From NCBI GenBank assembly GCA_028015205.1, contig CM051517.1, forward strand, positions 58,589,455 to 58,653,454: a stretch of DNA of 64,000 nt, written 5' to 3'. The notes under the pieces are model-generated. The model was not told the DNA's origin. It did no database searches and worked only from the letters and a program-made list of their open reading frames with translations. Shown here piece after piece: positions 1 through 11,339 of the stretch (position 1 is the first letter of the stretch; the number at the start of each line of letters is the position of its first letter). Source of the stretch: Mytilisepta virgata (lineage: Eukaryota > Mollusca > Bivalvia > Mytilida > Mytilidae). Both the position numbers and the translations under genes were made by a program.

Positions 1-601
1 ACGTTTGCCTATAGCAAACAAGTTGGTTTTTTACTAAACATTGACATGATTGATTTTCAAATAAAAAATGCGTACCTTTTGGAAATGTTTCTCTAGAATT
101 GTTACATTATGTCAAGAATGTCGTAACATAGAATATTGATATATCAAGAAAGTTATAACATGTTTCTCCAACGATTTATCGAGTGTTTTACCTTTTTTAT
201 TTAATTTCTATTAAGGGGAGGCGGGGTGGTCAAATTCTGTACTACGTTTGCGAGATTTTCGTATGCGCATATCAAACTTTCGCGCAAAATCTATTATTAT
301 GTTTGCATACAATTTGAATTCTGCGTTTATGCGTATTTACCTCTCCGGTTATCCACATGCAGAATGTACAATAATATATCACAAAATATGTGTTTTATAT
401 ATGGAGACACACGGAATTAGAATGTATAACCAAGCCACAGATGTCCACTATAAGAGTAATTTTGAAGCTCATTTTAAATTCGACATGCTTTATATAAAAT
501 TTAAATAACAAATTAACTATGTACCATTATTGAGAACAGTTCTAATGTGTTCCATTATCTGTTCGAAACTATTAGAAACTGTTTGCGAAACATTTTTATA
601 C
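1..601. other. AT-rich intergenic stretch, nothing recognised
   Basis: No exon-like open frame, splice-bounded segment, inverted repeat or tandem repeat could be supported here. The short open frames at 226-508 have no coding character that I recognise. Confidence 0.5.
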
Positions 602-604
602 CTA

Positions 605-800
605 AGGAGCAATAAAAAAAACGTAATCCATTGGACAGACAAACCCGGAAAGACAAACGAACAACCACAAGCACAACAAATAAACACAGAAAACTAAAAA
701 CAATGAACAACACGAACTCCTATGAAAACCAGGAGTGAGCCCAATCGCTCCGGAAGGGTAAGCAGTTCCTGCTCCGTATACGGCACCCGTCGTGAAGTTC
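605..800 (-). repeat. Dispersed repeat family R1, copy 1
   Basis: Read on the minus strand this segment contains 'CTTACCCTTCCGGAGC', then a 'GGAGTTCGTGTTGTTCAT' phrase and a T-rich 'GTTTTTAGTTTTCTGTG' tail. The same order of phrases recurs at 5975-6185 on the same strand. From memory, similar sequence is scattered through mussel intergenic DNA. The overlapping 80-residue open frame is a by-product of the repeat and not a gene. Confidence 0.6.
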
Positions 801-989
801 AACAAAGTCATTCCGGTGGAAGTCACAAATCGGTGGAGGCACATGAAAGGTTACGACAGTGGGAACAGGTCCAACATCATCTTAGATATTGGAACACTAA
901 CTAGAGAAGTCTCGAAATGACGTCTATCTAAACAAACTACATAGCAACGACAGTTTCTTGTGGTATTTGTCGAAAATCATAGGAGAAAC

Positions 990-1155
990 AGATTCTCCTT
1001 CAATTTACTCGTGAGTTATGGAATTTCTCCACCATCAATAGTTAAATTTCAGATTTTAACACGCTCGCAAAGCTAAGCTCGCGTGTTGAAAATCGAAAAT
1101 TTAACTATCTCGGGTGGAGAAATTCCATAACTCATTCGTACCTGAAGGAGAATCT
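990..1155. repeat. Fold-back (long palindrome) FB1
   Basis: The outer left arm begins AGATTCTCCTTCA and the right arm ends TGAAGGAGAATCT. Further in, GAGTTATGGAATTTCTCCACC is mirrored by GGTGGAGAAATTCCATAACTC. The two arms are each about 75 bp and meet near 1073 in a CpG-bearing centre (ACACGCTCGC / CTCGCGTGTT). The segment would form a near-complete hairpin. No coding capacity. Confidence 0.85.
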
Positions 1156-1244
1156 ATGTTTAATCTTTTACAATAATACATGGTGAGCATTGGCCACCAA
1201 CCAAGATAACCAAAATAATCGAACTTAGTAGTATTTAATATAAC

Positions 1245-1246
<2 letters not shown>

Positions 1247-1339
<93 letters not shown>

Positions 1340-1348
1340 GTGTGTGTG

Positions 1349-1380
<32 letters not shown>

Positions 1381-1391
1381 TGTGTGTGTGT
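1247..1391. repeat. Compound microsatellite (AT)n-(TG)n-(CGTG)n-(TG)n
   Basis: About 90 bp of pure AT dinucleotide is followed by TG repeats, four or five CGTG tetramers and TG again. The minus-strand open frame through it (Ile-Tyr and Thr-His runs) is a repeat artefact. Confidence 0.98.
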
Positions 1392-1548
1392 CATCTGTAT
1401 AAAACATTAATTTTGATAAATTTGCTATTTTCATAAAAATGCAAAGAGCCACTTAATAGTTTCCCTAAGGAAAATAGTGTTTTTAAACATCAAACGATTC
1501 CAGAGAAATGTCTTTCGAATACGTCTAGTTTTATCTCATCGTAAAGAT

Positions 1549-1695
1549 TTGCCAGACGACAATTCCGGCAGTATTTGCCTCCCTGTCCGAGGAGGATTTA
1601 CAAGATATATTAGACGACAGTTGAAAAGTACTGGAAGCTAATCACAGGTAAATTATCTTAAAAACACTTATTGAGTGGATATTCAAGGAAAAGTA
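1549..1695 (+). pseudogene. Possible decayed recombinase-type element fragment
   Basis: One frame reads VFASLSEEDLQDILDDS and then a stop. Downstream, in the same frame, come KVLEANHR and ILKTLIEWIFKEK, interrupted by further stops. The 'SLSEEDLQDIL' phrase resembles the start of core-binding regions in Crypton/DUF3504-like tyrosine recombinases that are abundant in bivalves. The match is short and from memory, so it could be chance. Confidence 0.2.
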
Positions 1696-1699
1696 AACT

Positions 1700-3782
1700 T
1701 ATTGTCCCCTCGATACCAACTATTTCCCCTAGGCGTATCAAATTCTCTAAATAATCGATCCATTATCAGAGACCTTACCGTTGTCCAAATCTGAGAGGTA
1801 TAAAACACTTATAATTAATAACATAGCAATGTTTTTTGCAGTTATTATTTCACGTGCGGCGGTGCTGAAAGGTCATTATTCAACGTGCCTTGTTCAAACT
1901 AAAAACTAATCTGCAACGTGCAGGCCAAATTCTGATTTTTCGTTCAGCAGCCCACACTGTATGACCCTCAATTTCTTTTCAACATATTGATAGTTTCGGT
2001 CAGTGATTGGGAGTAAAACAAATGCTATGATCCATCATAAATTTAAATGTTGATTTATACGTAATCTCAGTGTGGACAACATTAATCCCTCCTTACATTG
2101 CAAGATTTTCGAAAAATCAAATATGCCGCTTTTGCGTGATGCATACGGACCGTGTATTACAGAATGTAGGGAAATGCTTCTTTCAATGAAAATTTTATTT
2201 GAGATGTAAGATATGTTGTCTACTGTTTCACATATCGTAGCTCCTCTGTCTACTTTGACATATAATCATGATTATTCGTATTTTTACCAAAATAGGCCAA
2301 AATGGACTAATAAGTTACCGAAATGGATGTACAGGGACCAAAAAGGACAATGGGCTATATAATCATACTTTTGTATACTTTTGTTATCTGTGTTCATTTC
2401 TGACTTTACTTGTTTAATACTGTAAAAATTGTCGCCTTTTTCTGTACCAATCACATGGCACACATATATAGTAACTTAATCTAATTCATTGTTCTGATGT
2501 TGCCAAGACACCGTGCTAAAATCCGGTAAAATTAAAAATAAAATGAGTTATTACATTGATGATGGTGATTTATCGTAATTTCCAGTGAAAATAAATTCGA
2601 TATTTTCACTCAGTGAAAGATCGGTTTTTATTTAACGTTGTCAAGGTCGTTACTTACAAATGACGTTTGTGACGTCGAACGATTAAGTATGGGATCTTAC
2701 GAAAATATGAAACATTTGAAGCATTTTTTGTCTATTTTATCAATGTAATAAACAGTATAACTAATTCAATAATTGCGTGACTGGAAAACACTAATAATTC
2801 ACTCATGCGCTGCGATATTCAAATTCTTGAATTAGTTATCCTATAATCAATCTTTAAAAATCTATCAGCACTATAGTTTACTTACTAACAAAAATTAAGA
2901 TTTAATCAATATTTTTTCATGGAAATAAAATTATATTTAAGGAGATTTTTTAAATAATATTTGTAGACAGCAGTCATTATTTTCAATTTACTCAAACTTG
3001 GCCATTAGTAATTGAAATATAAAACTTTTCCTATTTGTACACACCAGAAAACAGATATACGTCGATTATTTGGGGAATCGAAAATTTTCTCAGGTTTTTG
3101 CATGCTTTTAAAAACAAATGTAAAACAGCTGGGTTAATACAAGTTCTTATAGTGTTAGTTTATAAATGGGTGTGATTTTCTATCGTGGAGTAAATCCATT
3201 TTATAGGTTTACAACATGGTTTAGACGGTCTTGTAAATTAAAAAAAAATATTTTTAAACATTTTGTCATTTTCACAATCTTTCAATCTTATGGTAATGGT
3301 GACCAAATGAAATGGTCCCTTGTATTTTCCATTATTTTTCAGAAGAGACAACCTAATGACACTTTTATAAGTGATGTCATAGTTGATCCAACAGTTTTAG
3401 AAATTATGTTTTTCCTAATATACTAATATACTGAAATGACAAACATATATAAGTCGTAAAGGGACGATTTCAAAATTATTGGACCAAATTGCAAGGTCAC
3501 GGCCACATTGGCTCAGAAAAGATTTAAATATGTTTTTTCCTGGTCTTTTTTTTTAATTTTTAAAAATTGCGATCATATTGATCAGTTTTCATTGGGAACA
3601 CTGAAGGACAATTCTTTAAAACTTTGGTCCCAGTTGTACAGCAGCTGCTTGGAAAGGGACAGCCTGTAGTTTGACCAAATTTCCATCCGGTGTAGTGGTT
3701 TTGGAGAAATAGATATTTGAAGGTAGGTTCACTTGGACGGATGACGGAAAATGAGATTTACAATGAGCTAAAAAGCATATAA
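1700..3782. other. Intergenic stretch with one small fold-back
   Basis: No gene is visible. The only structure I can support is a small inverted repeat at 2757-2839, where ATAACTAATTCAA is mirrored by TTGAATTAGTTAT with about 28-bp imperfect arms. The open frame at 3166-3426 has no recognisable features. Confidence 0.5.
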
Positions 3783-4198
3783 TATGGAAAGCCGTTTTAC
3801 TGTTTATTCTTACTTCAAGATATCTAATAAACTTTATAAAATATCTTATATAGTTTATAAGATATCTTATATAGTTTATAAGATATCTCATATAGTTTAT
3901 AAGATATCTTATATAATTTATAAGCTATCACATATAATTTTCTTTATAAGATATCTTATAAACTTTATAAGATATCTTATAAAAAATATGAGATATAAAC
4001 TTTATAAGATATCTTATATACTTTATGAGATATAAACTTTATAAGATATCTTATATACTTTATGAGATATCTTATATACTTTATGAGATATCTTATATAC
4101 TTTATAAGATATCTTATAAAAACTAGATTATATAAGATATTTTGTATATTATATGAGATATCTTGACGTTAGAATAAATAGTAAAACGGCTTGCCATA
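3783..4198. mobile_element. MITE family A, copy 1, with internal AGATATCT palindrome array
   Basis: The ends are inverted repeats: TATGGAAAGCCGTTTTACTG at the left and the complement of GTAAAACGGCTTGCCATA at the right. Each is followed inward by TATTCT(T/A)ACTTCAAGATATCT-like sequence, giving arms of about 42 bp. The interior is a run of the self-complementary unit TATAAGATATCTTATA, repeated about a dozen times with small spacers. A shorter copy lies at 47982-48245. There is no coding capacity, so any movement would need a transposase in trans. Confidence 0.8.
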
Positions 4199-4897
4199 AT
4201 ATAATACCAAAATGAATAATAAAACGTTGTATAAACTTTTCAATTCCAAGTGAATGTTTGGAAGTGGATTTGATTCCCAAAAATTGGAATACATTTCCTT
4301 CAAATATTTAATTATTCCACTTATTCTCTTTCCGACATTTTCCATTTTGATTGCAGTGTTGAAACATGTATATGTTTACATATAGAAGTGATACACATCT
4401 ATTTAATGTACATATATCTATTCCAGACTAAATATTAGATATTATTTCACGGAAATATAATTGCGGAAATGAAACAAAAGTAATAGAAAGTTTACAAAAT
4501 TCCATCAATATTATTCCGGAAAAAATAGTTTTTGTTTCGATTTGTCATGATAGATTTTAAATTCTTGGAAAACTAAATTTATATGCAGTCAGTAAGCTGA
4601 TTAATTTTGTTTTTAGCATTCACACAGACAAAAATCAACTGTAACGGAACGAGGACATCTATCGCTAAAAGTACCTACGCCTATTAAAGTTTCATACCAA
4701 AAAAGTAGTTTTACTATTTTGGCGAGGAATAAATTGCATTTAGTAAACGAGCAATCAAAGATGGAAAGAAATGAGAGTAAACATTATAATAGCAAAAAAG
4801 AGGATTAAGAAAATATGTGGTTATGTTGTGTACAGTCTGCACAGGGGTGAAGTGATGCTGGGAATTAAAAAAAAACATCATGCCAATCCTTGTATTC

Positions 4898-5232
4898 CCA
4901 TTTTGGTCCCTGTGGGTTGTCTCCCATTTACAGAGTTATCTGCTCTTGGGAGAAGGTGTGTTCCATAGACATCAATGCACAAATTGTCATTTTTCTGCAA
5001 AATATTTTTTCTTCCTAACATTATTCTCTACACAAATTAATATGCTTTTGGATATATTTTCGCACATTTTTTTATTTCTGAAGCGAGGACTTGCCCAATT
5101 CAATATTTTTAGAAAAACATAGATGAAATTTCTGCTCTTTATGTTAAACACAAGACACCTTCTGTCAGGAAAGATAACTCATGCATATTTGAGCCAACTC
5201 CAATATCCACAATAAGGGAATATTAGAAAGTT
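4898..5232 (+). repeat. Dispersed repeat family R2, copy 1
   Basis: It shares phrases in order with 25015-25330: TTTACAGAGTTATCTGCTC, CCATAGACATC, TTTTTCTGCAAAATATTTTT, CACAAATTAAT, GATAACTCATGCATAT and AACTCCAATATC. The two copies are in the same orientation and diverged. Function unknown, non-coding. Confidence 0.75.
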
Positions 5233-5974
5233 AGACAACTGAGCCAATCTAAAATCATTTTTGTACACATGTACATAGAAAAGGACCCCCCCCCCCCCAC
5301 ATCCTAGTTAATCTAGTTATTTTCTGCGAATATAGAGGGCAACAAATCATTTTAAAGAAGTAGAGCCATTTTGCCCGTGTGTTTATTTCACTTCTATGGC
5401 TATTTTCAAAGATCAAAATCTCTAGAATGTGGTTTATGAAGATTTGCTAATAATAACTAACAACTAAGCTACTCAAACTTTTCTTCACAAATGAATATCG
5501 CTTGTAGAACATTTATAACACAAATTTGTTTTTCAACGTGAAGGATACTCAGAGAATACACTTAAAAGAATAATTATATAATTATCGACAACTAACCCAA
5601 TACGTAGGGGTTTTACTATTGCTAAAAATAAATCCAGCCTATCCAGGTATTTTTAGCTGAAGTTATTCGAACGCCCCATGGCTTCTTAAGAGCTATGCTC
5701 GTGAGGATGGCAGATCTATTTATTTCGCATGAGGTACTGTTAGAGTTTTATTTAATTTATTTTATATCAATATTTCACACTCTTTTTTAATCAAAAGGGT
5801 AACTACTTTCACTTTCATATTTTATATGGTAACTTTTTGTCCCATTTTTGATATCCATGGTTCCGATCCTATTATTTATTGATGAAGAGAGAAAAAATAT
5901 AGGTCTTTGCTATTGGATACGGGTCTTTTTAAATTATAACAGTTTTTGCCAACATACATGTAGTAAATAAGTAA

Positions 5975-6185
5975 AGTCAAGAAATACCCAAGGGATATTC
6001 GAAGGAGAGTAAAATAGTAACAGCTGACAAACTCCGGAGAACAACGAAGACAAGACCAAAACAATACATGCACTACAATTAAAAACTAAAAACGTATGAA
6101 CAACATGGACTCCACCAAAAACTGGGGGTAGACTCAGGTGCTCCGGAAGAGTAAGCAGTCTCTGCTTCCTGCAGGACACCCGCCA
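5975..6185 (-). repeat. Dispersed repeat family R1, copy 2
   Basis: On the minus strand it reads CTTACTCTTCCGGAGCACC, GTTTTTGGTGGAGTCCATG and then a T-rich segment, matching the order of phrases at 605-800. The overlapping open frames on the minus strand are repeat artefacts. Confidence 0.65.
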
Positions 6186-6723
6186 TGCTGCCCATAGTAC
6201 TTGCAGGATTTTGTGAATTTTTAATCATACTGTACAATGGTAAAAGTAACACAGAGGAGGAGCTATGGGTTCTTAAATTTTCAATTCACCAGTATGTCCC
6301 TACAAAATACTAAGAACATAACTTGTGGTTCCCAAGGAATAACCTTCATAAACCGAGCATCCCATAGGATTAATTCATAAGAATATCTGACTTTATCTCC
6401 TCAATTTAACTTTTTTGTTATTATTATGATTTCTACTGAAAATAATTAAATCATTTTTTCCTAACTTGTCCTAAATATAAATCTCTTCGGTAAAATTTAG
6501 AAACTGAAATCGATAAAAATATGTCCAGAATTTAAAAACTTTGATAAAAAAACAGAAACACTTCTTTCTTCATAACTTCTAGCTCCATTCATTAGGAAGT
6601 CTTTAAGCTCCATTCTTTAGAAGTCTTAAATACTGGGCAGATTGGACCCTGCTACTGCATAGTTTATATTACATCAATTAATAAGTTTAACTTATTATTC
6701 TTGATTAGTTGCTTATTTGTTTA

Positions 6724-7081
6724 GACCGCCTCGGTGGTCTCGTGGTAGCGTGCTTGCCCCGAGTGCGGAAGGTCGCGGGTTCGATCCCCGACCGGGTCAA
6801 ACCAAAGACATTAAAATTGGTATTTGCTGCTTCTCCACCAAGCGTGCGGCATCCAGGAGTAAGAGCAAATACTGGTCTGCTCGGAGTCAGTATAATGTGT
6901 CCGAGTGAGGTGATATGTCTTCCTGCGGACAGTTACCTCGTGAGCTAGCACATTAAAAATCCGACTTAGCGTGTCGGTCTATTACAAGGCAGGGATCATA
7001 TTCATTATCATAACAACATGTTCTCGTCCTGATATGCACCTGGTTGCCACTGGACGTTAAACAATAATTCATCAATCCATC
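6724..7081 (+). mobile_element. tRNA-derived SINE, family S1, full-length copy with 12-bp target duplication
   Basis: The head (about 6724-6800) resembles a tRNA: GGTCTCGTGGTAGCG in the A-box region and a perfect B box GGTTCGATCCC at about 6779-6789. A long unique body follows, ending CACTGGACGTTAAACAATAA. The 12-bp direct repeat CTTATTTGTTTA flanks the unit at 6712-6723 and 7082-7093, which is the mark of target-primed insertion. A truncated minus-strand copy is at 48691-48989 and a fragment at 35953-36028. The tRNA-like part lacks a convincing full cloverleaf, so it is not called a tRNA gene. Confidence 0.9.
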
Positions 7082-7224
7082 CTTATTTGTTTATATGACT
7101 TATTGATATATGCCATCAACCCTTACGGGTATAACTGTGTATTTATTGAATAAATAAATAAATTAATGTAATGTTAGTGTTATCAGCTTACCCAATATTA
7201 TTTTGGAAAATTTATATCTTATAG

Positions 7225-9348
7225 GTCAAAGAAAATGAAGAGGAGAAGGTTTCGAGAATTATTTCTGGTATCATGTTTTACTCAATGGCGAGTAGTTGTA
7301 AATCTCTTGCTCAAAAGAATCATATACTTACACTGGAGTTCTTGTTTAAGACGCGAAACAGAGGAATAATTCATCGATATTTTGGGGGTAGTGCATGTGA
7401 AGGCACAAATATATCGGACAGTGATATCGATAAAATGATCGTTCCCGGTAATATCACTGTTTGCCAAAGCTTTGAGGACGCCAAAAACATCGATTCCCAT
7501 ATTTTCGTATCTGATAGCTCTGCATGTACACCTGGACACACTAGATTAGTTGCTATGAAACTGGATGCCAGCAGACCAACAATTTTTGACGACCACGGGA
7601 AGACAATCAACGACATGTTACAGAAGTTTGACGATAAAGAATATCTCTCTAGTGATAAAATTGTACAATTTTGGATAAAATTCCTGTCACAGAGGAACAA
7701 AACAGCCCCAGTACCAGAATCTAGACATGGACCAAGCGCTAACACAGTAGGAAAAGATAACCATGGGTACTTGAAAAATAAAATTCACGAAAATATAGAA
7801 CAAGATTTTGTATTTGCTCTAGCTTTCGATACTTTGCCGTCTTGCTATGAAGAATGGTTTACCAGAAGTCGGAAGAATGGGTGGCCATCTAAGAGTACCA
7901 TTGAAAAGATTAAAAGCATGAAGTGCCATTGTGTTGCTGTTGGCGACGCCGAGTCTTCGGTCTCTGACATTGAATGGAGGCTGTCTTTTATACTGGGAGA
8001 ACGCGAACTGGTTTGGAGTTTTAATGATATTCAAATTCAATGTTATGTTTTGCTAAAGAAATTACTGAAGAAGTTTATTGTCCCCATTTCGGCAAATGAA
8101 TTGAGCTCTTATCACATGAAAACCATTGTTTTTTGGGAATCAGAGAGAAATCCGTTAGAAATATGGACAGAAAATAACTTAATCCTTTGTACTCGAATTT
8201 GTCTTTTGTCCTTTAGGCAATGTGTTTACGACTGTCAGCTTTCACATTATATCGATAGAAACAAAAATTTACTTATTTGGAAACTACAAGATGAAAAAAT
8301 AAGAAAAGAAGTAATTAAAGTTATTGATGAAATATCAGCGGATATTGTGGTACCTATTCTCCAGTGCGTCGAAGGTGCTGACCTACTGTCTCACTGGACA
8401 AACAGTGGCATGAATGGTGAAAGGTTTTTGAATTTATGCAAAGAGGCGATCGATATGGAAATATTTTCAAAATCAGATGATTTTAGATCAACCTTCGAGC
8501 TATTTCATATGGGAAGCACATCATTTGGAGTAACTGCGGAAATCGTTCTTGCAGACATACGTACACTTGCATTATATCGTCAAGAATTGGACGAACACGG
8601 TCAGAGTCTGGAAATAAATCCGACTTTCATTAAATCCGTACAAGCTTTCATAAACATTCGAATTGCGATAACATATGTAAAACAGCTTTTAAATGGCGGG
8701 AATAAAACAGAAGTGTTGTTTGATAAACTTCAAAAGCTTCTGGAAGAAAATATATACATAGATGCTCTATCTGGTCATCTTTACTTAGCAACATATTTTA
8801 TAAGAATGGAAAAGCACAACGAAGCTATTTCTATTATTAAAAAGATCTTTACCAGTGTAACTAATTTGATCTACGTTGGAATGAGCTCTAAGTTTTACAA
8901 TATAACAATTTCAAATAGCATTGTTGAACAGATAAAAGGGCCGCCAAGACCCTTAATTTATCAACAAGGATACCTTTCTGTCGCAAAAGATGTAATGTTT
9001 TCCAGTGAAGATGTGTCGTTCGTACCTTACGCAATGAAATTCGAATGCATGGTTGACAAGGCGTTTCTTGTTCATCCTGTAGTGTATTTGTATTATCTAG
9101 CCATGCAGTGTTTTGCAGGTGATAAAACAGATTTATTGCATGGTTTTGAAAAAGCAGTAATTGAGTCTATGGGGACATTTAGAAGCTACAGGCATTTGAA
9201 TATACTTGGACATTGCAATTTCGAAATTGGAAACTTTGTAAAGGCATATGATAACTATAAACATTCACTCGAACTTACTTGTTCGCAGGGGGATACCAAA
9301 TGCGGCAGTTTACCACTTAATTATATTGGTATTCGAAGTGTTACGTAG
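7225..9348 (+). CDS. Mab-21 / cGAS-like receptor (cGLR-type nucleotidyltransferase), terminal exon
   Basis: The open frame starts after a splice acceptor (TTATATCTTATAG, 7212-7224) and runs to TAG at 9348. Numbering from Met 7273 gives 691 residues, but the frame is open back to the acceptor (VKENEEEKVSRIISGI), so a short upstream exon probably supplies the true start. Visible in order: nucleotidyltransferase motif YFGGSACEGT (Gly38-Gly39-Ser40), acidic pair SDSDIDKM (Asp51, Asp53), a likely third acidic residue in EQDFVFAL (Asp178), EWRLSF near 234, CYVLLKKLLKKF, and SSYHMKTIVFWE near 280, typical of the Mab-21 C-terminal helical domain. Residues about 490-685 are helical and TPR-like (YLSVAKDVMF, HPVVYLYYLAMQC, YRHLNILGHC, KAYDNYKHSLEL). 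The metal-binding triad is intact, so it may make a cyclic dinucleotide on sensing nucleic acid; that is inference. No zinc-ribbon of vertebrate cGAS is seen. It could instead be a non-catalytic Mab-21 protein. Confidence 0.85.
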   Translation, partial: VKENEEEKVSRIISGIMFYSMASSCKSLAQKNHILTLEFLFKTRNRGIIHRYFGGSACEGTNISDSDIDKMIVPGNITVCQSFEDAKNIDSHIFVSDSSACTPGHTRLVAMKLDASRPTIFDDHGKTINDMLQKFDDKEYLSSDKIVQFWIKFLSQRNKTAPVPESRHGPSANTVGKDNHGYLKNKIHENIEQDFVFALAFDTLPSCYEEWFTRSRKNGWPSKSTIEKIKSMKCHCVAVGDAESSVSDIEWRLSFILGERELVWSFNDIQIQCYVLLKKLLKKFIVPISANELSSYHMKTIVFWESERNPLEIWTENNLILCTRICLLSFRQCVYDCQLSHYIDRNKNLLIWKLQDEKIRKEVIKVIDEISADIVVPILQCVEGADLLSHWTNSGMNGERFLNLCKEAIDMEIFSKSDDFRSTFELFHMGSTSFGVTAEIVLADIRTLALYRQELDEHGQSLEINPTFIKSVQAFINIRIAITYVKQLLNGGNKTEVLFDKLQKLLEENIYIDALSGHLYLATYFIRMEKHNEAISIIKKIFTSVTNLIYVGMSSKFYNITISNSIVEQIKGPPRPLIYQQGYLSVAKDVMFSSEDVSFVPYAMKFECMVDKAFLVHPVVYLYYLAMQCFAGDKTDLLHGFEKAVIESMGTFRSYRHLNILGHCNFEIGNFVKAYDNYKHSLELTCSQGDTKCGSLPLNYIGIRSVT

Positions 9349-9945
9349 GGAACAAATGGGAAAAACAGAAATTATTTATCAACGCTAATTTAAATTTAAA
9401 CGTAACTTGGTTTGTCTATAAAAGTCTACTTTCACAAATTAATTTAGCATTACACATCAAGTTCATTCGTTTGACCTTTTCCTTATACCCTCCCCAGTCC
9501 TGAGAAATCATTAATGTCATTGGTAAAACTGAAAAGAAGGAAATATGTGTCTTTTTCTTCCTTATTTATTTCGATATGATGTAAATATTTGGCAGATTTT
9601 ATGCCATATTTGATATGGCGCTAAAAGTCACTTTTCTTTATACTCAGTGTACAAAAATCTATATATTACAAACAGACAGAGCGTAGAACTGAAAGGACAA
9701 GGATGGTGCATTGAAAGAGTTACAGGGTGCTGCTCCCCTCCATTCTAGGCTAGCTAGAACACTATTTGATTCATTTTCGGAAAACGTCGTGTAGTGTTCT
9801 TTATTAATTCTTTACTACTTCAGTACGAAATATTGATGGATTGTGTTATTTGAATAAATTTATTCATATTAGAAAATTGTGGATAAAATTAGAAAGGGGT
9901 AGGCAACTGGAGTCATTATATTTTTATTGATATGATATCAAGCAT

Positions 9946-10346
9946 ATTACAAGCCTTAAACATTAAAATTTGACTTATACAGATGTCAATCTAATAATTC
10001 AACATTACTGTCCATAATAATAATAATATATATGTTGTGTCGCTAGCTTTCCGCCAATTGGTCGCTTAAAGCAACTGCCTAAGCGACCACCGCCACTCTA
10101 AAAGAAAGCGACACGCTGTAGTCCGCAACCGTACAAGTACAGAAATGCCAGTCATCCATAGCTGCATCCTTCTTACATAACGAAAAATATTAGCCTTCCT
10201 TATCGGCATATTAAAATAAGTCATCCTAAGTAGCCATCCTTAACGGCATACATTAATGTCCTTAATGAGCCTTCTATGGACAGTAATGTTGGATTATTAA
10301 ATTGAAATCTGTAAGTCAAATTTTAATGTTTATAAGGTTTGTAATG
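9946..10346. mobile_element. Long terminal inverted-repeat element
   Basis: The left arm (about 9946-10019) reads ATTACAAGCCTTAAACATT, AAAATTTGACTTA, then AACATTACTGTCCATA. The right arm (about 10273-10346) is its inverse: TATGGACAGTAATGTTGGAT, TAAGTCAAATTTTAATGTTT, ATAAGGTTTGTAAT. The arms are about 75 bp and well matched. The interior has GTCGCTAGC-type sequence and short direct repeats of CATCCTTA. There is no open frame, so this is a non-autonomous DNA element or fold-back. Confidence 0.8.
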
Positions 10347-10890
10347 TAATTTAATTTATAAAGTTAATGTTAATTCTGGGCTTGCCATTTGCTATTGTTT
10401 GTATTTATATGCGGCAGCCCTGCAAAATTGTTTAAGCCGCGGCCGTACAATGTACATTCGCCAATATATAAAACTAAAATAAATATTTAAATGTAAATTG
10501 CTAGTATGTTTTTTTGCCAATGAATCTATGATAATAAAAAACAAATGAAAAACTGATGGTTTGATCAATCCAAACATTATGCATAAACATTATGAGAATC
10601 AGTCAAAGCAAATTTTAGTTATCACACGATATAGAATGTCCTGACGGACTGACGGTCGGGACAAACAGAACTAAGTACTATGGTGCAGGCTTTAAAAATT
10701 AATATACCTGATGGATTATAATGACATTCCGTAAAAAGAGATAACTGTAAAGGGAGTTTTGTAACTGAAATAGAGCTTCGGGATATTGTATGAAAAATAT
10801 TGTTTTCACAATTAAAAACATTGAAGTCCCAGCTGTAAACAGCAATATGAGGAATTAAAAGTAACAGGTTAATGCAAACATAACTATTAT

Positions 10891-11022
10891 ACAATCACTG
10901 ACTTTGAAATAGGTCGCTATCGGGATTTATCTACGCGAGAAAATGTAATATTCACCGAGTGAATATACATTTTCAAGGGTTGATTAATCCCAATAGCGAT
11001 CTATTACATAGTCAGTAATTGT
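10891..11022. repeat. Fold-back FB2
   Basis: The left arm ACAATCACTGACTTTGAAAT and AGGTCGCTATCGGGATT (10891-10928) is mirrored at 10984-11022 by AATCCCAATAGCGATCTATT and ACATAGTCAGTAATTGT. A second inner hairpin joins ATGTAATATTCAC to GTGAATATACAT. Non-coding. Confidence 0.85.
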
Positions 11023-11339
11023 TTTATCACATGAATGGGAAAATTGTACTTTCACTTTCTATTTTAAGAACAAATCGGTCACTATCACATTCCGCTTGAC
11101 CGATCAGGATCTATTTTAATCCTATAACCGTGCAAGCGGAATTCTTGCACTTAATTTATAGTTCTCAGTTACTATCATCAGTGCTCAAGACCTTTTAGAC
11201 ATTTCTCAGCCAATCAGAGTATAGAAAAAATATGGTCGTGTAATAAGATTAATTATTGATTAAAAATGTACTATATTCAAACATAATTATGATTATGTAT
11301 TGATGAAAATTATACTATGCAAACATTATATAAACGGCT

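Larger units (their letters stand above)
4199..6711. other. Repeat-bearing intergenic stretch
   Basis: No gene is seen. It contains dispersed repeat R2 copy 1 (about 4898-5232), a 13-C homopolymer at 5286-5298 and dispersed repeat R1 copy 2 (5975-6185, minus strand). The small open frames at 4771-5122 lie in R2. A 5' exon for the 7225-9348 gene may lie here, but I could not identify one. Confidence 0.5.

Noticed and set aside
1225..1452. Minus-strand open frame of Ile-Tyr repeats
   Set aside because: Translation of a TA/TG microsatellite.
3830..4170. CRISPR-like array
   Set aside because: Repeats are short self-complementary palindromes without unique spacers, inside a MITE; the genome is eukaryotic.
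6724..6800. tRNA gene
   Set aside because: B box is perfect but the acceptor stem does not pair convincingly and the unit continues as a SINE with target-site duplications.
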